This document shows positions 59,803-64,000 of a stretch of DNA of 64,000 nucleotides, one piece after another (the first letter of the stretch is position 1; each line of letters begins with the position of its first letter). A program made the position numbers and the translations under genes. The notes under the pieces are model-generated. The model was not told where the DNA came from and did no database searches. It saw nothing but the letters and a program-made list of their open reading frames with translations. Origin of the DNA: Cellulosimicrobium arenosum (lineage in GTDB: Bacteria > Actinomycetota > Actinomycetes > Actinomycetales > Cellulomonadaceae); the NCBI RefSeq assembly GCF_014837295.1, contig NZ_JACYHB010000003.1, positions 248,001 to 312,000 on the forward strand, given 5' to 3'.

Positions 59803-61506
59803 TCAGAGCAGACGTCGTGAGGACGGGTCGGTGATCCGCAGCCACCGGTACCCGTAGCCGTCGAGCCGCACCTCGGCCGACCCGTCCCGCGCCGGCTCGA
59901 CGTCGTCGCCGTCGAGCAGGTCGACGAGCCGTGCGCCGTCGGGCAGGTCGCCGAGGGACAGCGGCACCACCGCGGGCTCGGCGGACAGGTTGTGCAGCGA
60001 GACCATCGACGCGTCCTGCCACGTGGTGCGCAGCGCGAGCACCGACGCCTCCGGCTGGTCGAGGACCTGCGCGTCGCCCCAGCCCAGCTCGGGGCACGCG
60101 CGGTAGCGGTGCGCGAGCAGGCGGACGAACGACAGCAGCGAGTCCGGGTCGCGGCGCTGGTCGGCGACGTTCACGTGCTCGGGCGCGTACCCCCCGTCGG
60201 GCACGGGGCCCGCGAGCCGCCGGGCCGGCGCCGCCGAGAACCCGCCGTTCTTCCCCGCCGACCACTGCATCGGCGTGCGGACGGCCATCCGCCCCGGTGC
60301 GTCGAGGTTCTCGCCCATGCCGATCTCCTCGCCGTAGAACAGCACGGGCGTGCCCGGCAGGGAGAACAGCAGCGAGTAGACCATGCGGACGCGGCGAGGG
60401 TCGCCGTCGAGCATCGGGGGGAGCCGACGCCGCAGCCCGCGCCCGTAGAGCTGCATGGCCTCGTCGGGCCCGAACGCCGCGAAGACCTCGGCGCGCTCGT
60501 CGTCCGACAGCTTGTCGAGGGTCAGCTCGTCGTGGTTGCGCACGAACGTCGCCCACTGGGTGTCGTGCGGGACGGGCGGGCGCTCGCGCAGCGCGGCGGC
60601 GACCGGGCCGGCGTCCTGCCGGGCGAGCGCCAGGTACAGCGCCTGCATGCCGTTGAAGTCGAACTGCATGGTGAGCTCGGTGCTGGTGCTCCCGCCCGGG
60701 TCGTCGTCGCCGGGGTCGCCGTCGCCGAAGAACCGCGCCTGGTCGAGGTACGGCAGGTTCACCTCGCCCATGAGGATCGCGTCGCCGGACCGGCGGCCGA
60801 GGAACGCCCGCAGGGCGCGCAGCATGTCGTGCGGGTCCTCGATCGCGTCGCCGGGGGTCGCCGCCGCGTCCGCGAGCGCGAACGGCACGGCGTCCACGCG
60901 GAATCCCGAGACCCCCAACTCGAGCCAGAAGCCGATGGTCTTCGCGATCGCGTCGCGCACCTGCGGGTTCGCGGTGTTGAGGTCCGGCTGGGTGGAGTAG
61001 AAGCGGTGGCGGTACCACTCGCCCGTCTTCTCCTCCAGGGTCCAGATCGCGTCCTCCTGGTCGGGGAACACCACCTGGTCCTTCGTGGGCGGCGGCTCGT
61101 CGGAGCGCCACACGTAGAAGTCCCGGTACGGGCTGCTCGTCGAGCGGCGGGCCGAACGGAACCACGGGTGCTGGTCCGAGGTGTGGTTGATGACGAGGTC
61201 GATGATCACGCGGATGCCGCGGTCGCGGGCCGTGCGCACGAGCTCGACGACGTCGCCCAGGTCGCCCAGGCGCTGGTCGACGCCGAGGAAGTCGGTCACG
61301 TCGTAGCCGTCGTCGCGCTCTGCCGTCGGGTAGAACGGCATGAGCCACAGGCACGTGACGCCGAGGTCGGCGAGGTGGTCGAGCCGCTGGAGGAGACCGG
61401 GGAAGTCGCCCACGCCGTCGTCGTCCCAGTCCATGTAGGTCTCGACATCCAGGCAGTACACGACCGCGTTCTTCCACCACAGGTCGCCCGTGTCGCGGAC
61501 GTTCAT
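59803..61506 (-). CDS. GH13 alpha-amylase family enzyme (trehalose synthase-like)
   Basis: A 567-residue cytoplasmic enzyme acting on alpha-glucosides. The barrel opens Trp-Trp-Lys-Asn-Ala-Val-Val-Tyr-Cys-Leu-Asp, and the catalytic residues are Asp205 (Gly-Phe-Arg-Val-Asp-Ala-Val), Glu248 (Leu-Met-Gly-Glu-Val-Asn) and Asp326 (Arg-Asn-His-Asp-Glu-Leu). The sequence resembles trehalose synthase / maltose glucosyltransferases, though the first strand Cys-Leu-Asp-Val-Glu-Thr-Tyr is typical of a subgroup of unknown product. Its ATG overlaps the LLM oxidoreductase stop, so the two are made together. Confidence 0.9.
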   Translation of the reverse strand: MNVRDTGDLWWKNAVVYCLDVETYMDWDDDGVGDFPGLLQRLDHLADLGVTCLWLMPFYPTAERDDGYDVTDFLGVDQRLGDLGDVVELVRTARDRGIRVIIDLVINHTSDQHPWFRSARRSTSSPYRDFYVWRSDEPPPTKDQVVFPDQEDAIWTLEEKTGEWYRHRFYSTQPDLNTANPQVRDAIAKTIGFWLELGVSGFRVDAVPFALADAAATPGDAIEDPHDMLRALRAFLGRRSGDAILMGEVNLPYLDQARFFGDGDPGDDDPGGSTSTELTMQFDFNGMQALYLALARQDAGPVAAALRERPPVPHDTQWATFVRNHDELTLDKLSDDERAEVFAAFGPDEAMQLYGRGLRRRLPPMLDGDPRRVRMVYSLLFSLPGTPVLFYGEEIGMGENLDAPGRMAVRTPMQWSAGKNGGFSAAPARRLAGPVPDGGYAPEHVNVADQRRDPDSLLSFVRLLAHRYRACPELGWGDAQVLDQPEASVLALRTTWQDASMVSLHNLSAEPAVVPLSLGDLPDGARLVDLLDGDDVEPARDGSAEVRLDGYGYRWLRITDPSSRRLL

Positions 61507-62522
61507 GCGGGCACCTCGGTCCGCGCGTCCGCCGTGGCCGTGTCGTCGTCCGTGCCGCCGCACGCCTCGCGCAGCGCGGGCAGCAGCGCGTCGCCCGCGG
61601 CGTCGAGGAACGCGTCCTGCTCGCGGCCGACGTGGTGGACGTACACCTCGTCGAAGCCGCACGCGGCCAGCTGCGCCACGCGGTCGGCGAGGCGCTGCGC
61701 GTCGTGCTCGACCAGGACCGTCCCGCGCACCTCGTCGGGCCGCACGAGCGCGGCGACGGCGTCGAACTGCTCGGGCGTCTCCAGGTGCCAGCTCACGCTC
61801 GGCGGCAGGAGGTTGGAGCGCCACTGGTCGTGCGCGACGGCGAACGCCGCCTCGTCGTCCGCGCCCCACGCGACGTGCACCTGCAGCGCCAGCGCTCCGC
61901 GCCCGCCCGCGTCGCGGTACTCGCCGACGACGCGGCGCAGCGACTCGACCGGCTGGTTCACCGTGACGAGCCCGTCGGCCCACTCGGCGTGGCGGCGGGC
62001 CGTCGCCGGCGTGACCGCCGGCCCGACGAGGCGGGGCGCGACGTCGGGCAGCGACCACACGCGCGCCCGGTCCACGGTGACGTGCCCGCGGTGGGAGACC
62101 TCCTCGCCCGCGAGCAGCGCGCGGATGATCTCGACGCACTCGCGCAGCCGGTCGTCGCGGTCCGCCTTGTGCGGCCACGGGTCTCCCGTGACGTGCTCGT
62201 TCATCGCCTCGCCCGAGCCGAGCGCGGCCCAGAACCGGCCCGGGAACATCGAGCCGAGCGTCGCGATCGCCTGCGCGGTGATGGCGGGGTGGTAGCGCTG
62301 ACCGGGCGCGGTGACGACGCCGAACGGGAGGTCCGTCGTGGCGAGCGCGGCGCCGAGCCACGACCACGCGAAGCCGGACTCGCCCTGCCGCTCGCTCCAC
62401 GGCGCGAGGTGGTCGGAGCACATCGCGGCGTCGAAGCCGACCTCCTGCGCTCGGCGTGCTGCGGCGAGCAGGGGTCCGGGTGGGACCTGCTCGTGGGACG
62501 CGTGGAATCCGAGGGTGACCAT
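61503..62522 (-). CDS. LLM-class flavin/F420-dependent oxidoreductase (TIGR03885-like)
   Basis: A 339-residue luciferase-like monooxygenase-fold enzyme. It opens Gly-Phe-His-Ala-Ser-His-Glu-Gln-Val-Pro, and has Met-Cys-Ser-Asp-His-Leu-Ala-Pro-Trp, Gly-Ser-Gly-Glu-Ala-Met-Asn-Glu and Ala-Ala-Cys-Gly-Phe-Asp-Glu-Val-Tyr-Val-His-His-Val-Gly. The opening and a coupled GH13 gene fit the TIGR03885 group. Whether it uses FMN or F420 cannot be told. ATG 62522 matches the family start; 62531 is three codons longer. Confidence 0.9.
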   Translation of the reverse strand: MVTLGFHASHEQVPPGPLLAAARRAQEVGFDAAMCSDHLAPWSERQGESGFAWSWLGAALATTDLPFGVVTAPGQRYHPAITAQAIATLGSMFPGRFWAALGSGEAMNEHVTGDPWPHKADRDDRLRECVEIIRALLAGEEVSHRGHVTVDRARVWSLPDVAPRLVGPAVTPATARRHAEWADGLVTVNQPVESLRRVVGEYRDAGGRGALALQVHVAWGADDEAAFAVAHDQWRSNLLPPSVSWHLETPEQFDAVAALVRPDEVRGTVLVEHDAQRLADRVAQLAACGFDEVYVHHVGREQDAFLDAAGDALLPALREACGGTDDDTATADARTEVPA

Positions 62523-62640
62523 GGCGATCATCCAACACAGGACCGCCCGACCACGCGCGCGGGGGCGGCGAACGGAGTGGGATGCGTGCAGGCCTCGTGG
62601 TCGTGCGGCTCGTGGCGGCCCGGGCCGCAGGGCACGCCCG

Positions 62641-62646
62641 TACGCT
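62641..62646 (+). promoter_or_regulatory. -10 of leaderless VanZ-like gene
   Basis: TACGCT ends six bases before GTG 62653. Confidence 0.5.
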
Positions 62647-62652
62647 GTGCGC

Positions 62653-63120
62653 GTGCGCCCACTGACCTGGATCTTCGCCGTCTACCTCGCGGCAGTCCTC
62701 GTCGTCACGCTGTGGCCGTCGCCGCAGTCGACCGACGCACCGGGCTGGGCGACGGCGACGCTCGACGTCCTGCAGGGTCTGGGGATTCCGCTGACGCTGC
62801 CCGTGCTCGAGGCGTCGGCGAACGTCGTGATGTTCGGGCCGTTCGGTCTGCTGGGCCTCCCGCTGCTGCTGGGGTCCGCCGCCCGGCGGGGCACGCCGGC
62901 CCTCGGGGCGTGGCGTGCCGTCGGGCTCGTGACGCTCGCCGGCGCCGCGCTGTCCGCGGTGATCGAGCTGGCGCAGAACCTGCTGCCGGGCCGGGTGCCC
63001 ACGGTCCAGGACGTCGTGCTGAACACCGCCGGGGCCCTGCTGGGTGCGCTCGTCGTCGCCGGGGCGGTCAGGACGTCGGGACGGGGGACGTCCCCTCGCC
63101 GTCGCACGCGTCGGGCGTGA
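62653..63120 (+). CDS. VanZ-family membrane protein
   Basis: A 155-residue membrane protein with four helices. Family marks are Leu-Trp-Pro-Ser-Pro after helix one, Ala-Asn-Val-Val-Met-Phe-Gly-Pro-Phe-Gly, Ile-Glu-Leu-Ala-Gln and Thr-Val-Gln-Asp-Val-Val-Leu-Asn-Thr-Ala-Gly. VanZ was named for low-level teicoplanin resistance, but most members are of unknown role. The basic tail overlaps the end of the converging lipoprotein gene by 53 bases. Confidence 0.9.
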   Translation: MRPLTWIFAVYLAAVLVVTLWPSPQSTDAPGWATATLDVLQGLGIPLTLPVLEASANVVMFGPFGLLGLPLLLGSAARRGTPALGAWRAVGLVTLAGAALSAVIELAQNLLPGRVPTVQDVVLNTAGALLGALVVAGAVRTSGRGTSPRRRTRRA

Positions 63121-63589
63121 CCGGGACGGTGAGGCGCAGCGCCGACGTCTGCTCGGCCGACACCGTGACGACGGCGCCGGCGTCGTCCGTCGCGACCGCC
63201 TCGACGGCGCCGCCGTCGACCGCCTCGGCGTCCCCGAGCGCGGAGAACCCGTGCTCGTCGAGGACGGGGTCGAGCGCTGCGGCGACCTCCGCGAGGTCCG
63301 CGCCCGACGACGCGAGGTGCTGCGCGGACGTCGCGCGCGGCAGGACGAGCGTGCAGGTGCCGGCCTCGCCGGACAGGTGCGCGTCGTCGTCGGACTCCCA
63401 GGCCGCCTCTCCGTCGAGCGCGGCGACGAGCTCGTCCTGGACGGGCGTGTAGGTCTCGAGCGCGACGACCGGGTCGAGGGTCGCCGGTTCGTCGTCGTCG
63501 CAGGCCGCGACGGACAGGACGAACGGCACGGCGAGCGGCACGGCGAGGAGCAGGGCGGGGCCGCGGCGGGCGCGGTGTCGGTGCGGCAC
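63068..63589 (-). CDS. Small secreted lipoprotein
   Basis: A 173-residue protein with a lipobox (Ser-Val-Ala-Ala-Cys, Cys30) after a basic start and hydrophobic core. The mature part is acidic, with one more Cys pair (Gly-Thr-Cys-Thr-Leu and Asp-Ala-Cys-Asp-Gly) that may form a disulfide. GTG 63589 is chosen because the signal peptide begins there and GGGGA precedes it. No domain is recognised. Confidence 0.75.
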   Translation of the reverse strand: MPHRHRARRGPALLLAVPLAVPFVLSVAACDDDEPATLDPVVALETYTPVQDELVAALDGEAAWESDDDAHLSGEAGTCTLVLPRATSAQHLASSGADLAEVAAALDPVLDEHGFSALGDAEAVDGGAVEAVATDDAGAVVTVSAEQTSALRLTVPVTPDACDGEGTSPVPTS

Positions 63590-63766
63590 GTGGTCCCCGG
63601 TCGTCGTCGTCGTGGGTGCGAGACCGAACCTAGCAGCCGGCGCCCGTGCGCGGACGGAGACAACTCCCCATGGTCGCCGTCGACCGTGCTCGCTACTCTC
63701 GGGACGGCCCGCGGACCGGTCGAGGACGACCGGCCGGGCCCGCCGGACGGCAGGAGACGGGGACGG

Positions 63767-64000
63767 ATGAACGGGATGTACGGCGCCGACGTCGCCGAGC
63801 TGCGACGTCTCGCGGCCACGATCTCCGCGGCCGCGGCGCGGCTCCACGAGGCGCGGGCCGCGGTCGACGGCGCGGTCTCGGCGGTGGGCTGGACCGGGCC
63901 CGACGGCGAGGGGTTCCGCTCCGTCTGGTCGGGGCAGCACGCGGGGCTGCTGGCCCGGTGCGCCGACCTCCTGACGGACACCGCCACGACCGTGCGCACG
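63767..64000 (+). CDS. WXG100/ESAT-6-like protein (start only)
   Basis: The first 78 residues of a gene that runs off the window. They form a helical hairpin: Ala-Asp-Val-Ala-Glu-Leu-Arg-Arg-Leu-Ala, then Gly-Trp-Thr-Gly-Pro-Asp-Gly-Glu-Gly-Phe at the turn, then a second helix. This is the WXG layout of type VII (ESX) secretion substrates. The protein may be a larger WXG-led toxin or a simple 100-residue partner; the window does not show which. GGAG precedes ATG 63767. Confidence 0.75.
   Translation, partial: MNGMYGADVAELRRLAATISAAAARLHEARAAVDGAVSAVGWTGPDGEGFRSVWSGQHAGLLARCADLLTDTATTVRT

Noticed and set aside
59803-63999. 1398-residue minus-strand frame that runs through the GH13, LLM and lipoprotein genes
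   Set aside because: Only its last part (GH13 enzyme) is real; the rest is out of frame with better supported genes.
1-64000. tRNA, rRNA, insertion sequences, prophage, attachment sites, CRISPR
   Set aside because: No cloverleaf with a conserved T-loop, no transposase or integrase motif and no regular spaced repeats were seen by eye.

Overview
The window is a contiguous piece of chromosome from a very GC-rich actinobacterium. Third codon positions are almost all G or C, GTG starts are frequent, many genes appear to be leaderless, and the gene content (MetPS-type sodium symporter, F420-linked oxidoreductases, SARP/BTAD regulator, WXG100 protein, actinobacterial PHO and GlnR boxes) fits the Micrococcales, most likely Cellulomonas or a close relative. 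The genus is an inference. I see no rRNA, tRNA, insertion sequence, prophage or CRISPR array.

Layout. 1-5.4 kb: the tail of a sugar-lactone oxidase, a two-gene NSS amino-acid symporter (large subunit plus MetS-like small subunit) and a polar amino-acid ABC importer operon. 5.1-10.6 kb: a secreted alkaline phosphatase, small proteins and a PAS/PP2C (RsbU-like) phosphatase. 10.6-14.3 kb: a large RecB-like nuclease/helicase. 14.3-18.1 kb: a cold-shock protein and an XRE-cupin regulator divergent from a His-rich methyltransferase and a thioredoxin-reductase-like flavoprotein. 18.1-23.8 kb: a two-component system divergent from a LolA-like protein with an ABC exporter whose ATPase is frameshifted near its start, then an F420-type oxidoreductase. 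23.9-29.6 kb: a complete branched-chain amino-acid type (liv) ABC operon with a GlnR-like box and a strong intra-operon hairpin. 29.6-34.9 kb: three tandem paralogous membrane-anchored PQQ-like beta-propeller proteins. 35-42 kb: prolyl oligopeptidase, a NAD-kinase-like protein plus SPFH protein divergent from an NrtR-type Nudix regulator, and a frameshifted coiled-coil membrane protein. 42-46.8 kb: a PiT phosphate transporter under a PHO box, then a LacI regulator and a secreted GH16 glucanase with a LacI-type operator.

The most interesting region is 47.0-55.3 kb. Seven tightly coupled genes (MauE-like redox membrane protein, TlpA-like thioredoxin, ABC exporter, BTAD regulator, LolD/MacB-like ATPase, S26 signal peptidase, FtsX-like permease) converge on a 55-codon gene encoding a four-cysteine peptide with a short leader ending Ala-Glu-Ala. 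I read this as a candidate system for making, oxidising, cleaving and exporting a disulfide-bonded peptide. No single family that I know explains the whole set.

55.4-64 kb: a GH3 (NagZ/LpqI-like) hydrolase, an SRPBCC protein, an alpha/beta hydrolase, a threonine aldolase, a proline-rich protein, a translationally coupled LLM oxidoreductase and GH13 enzyme, a VanZ-like protein, a lipoprotein and the start of a WXG100-like protein.

Regulatory signals are unusually legible: PHO, GlnR-like, Crp-like, LacI-type and NrtR-type candidate sites, plus about ten start codons placed 6-7 nt after a TANNNT -10 element.
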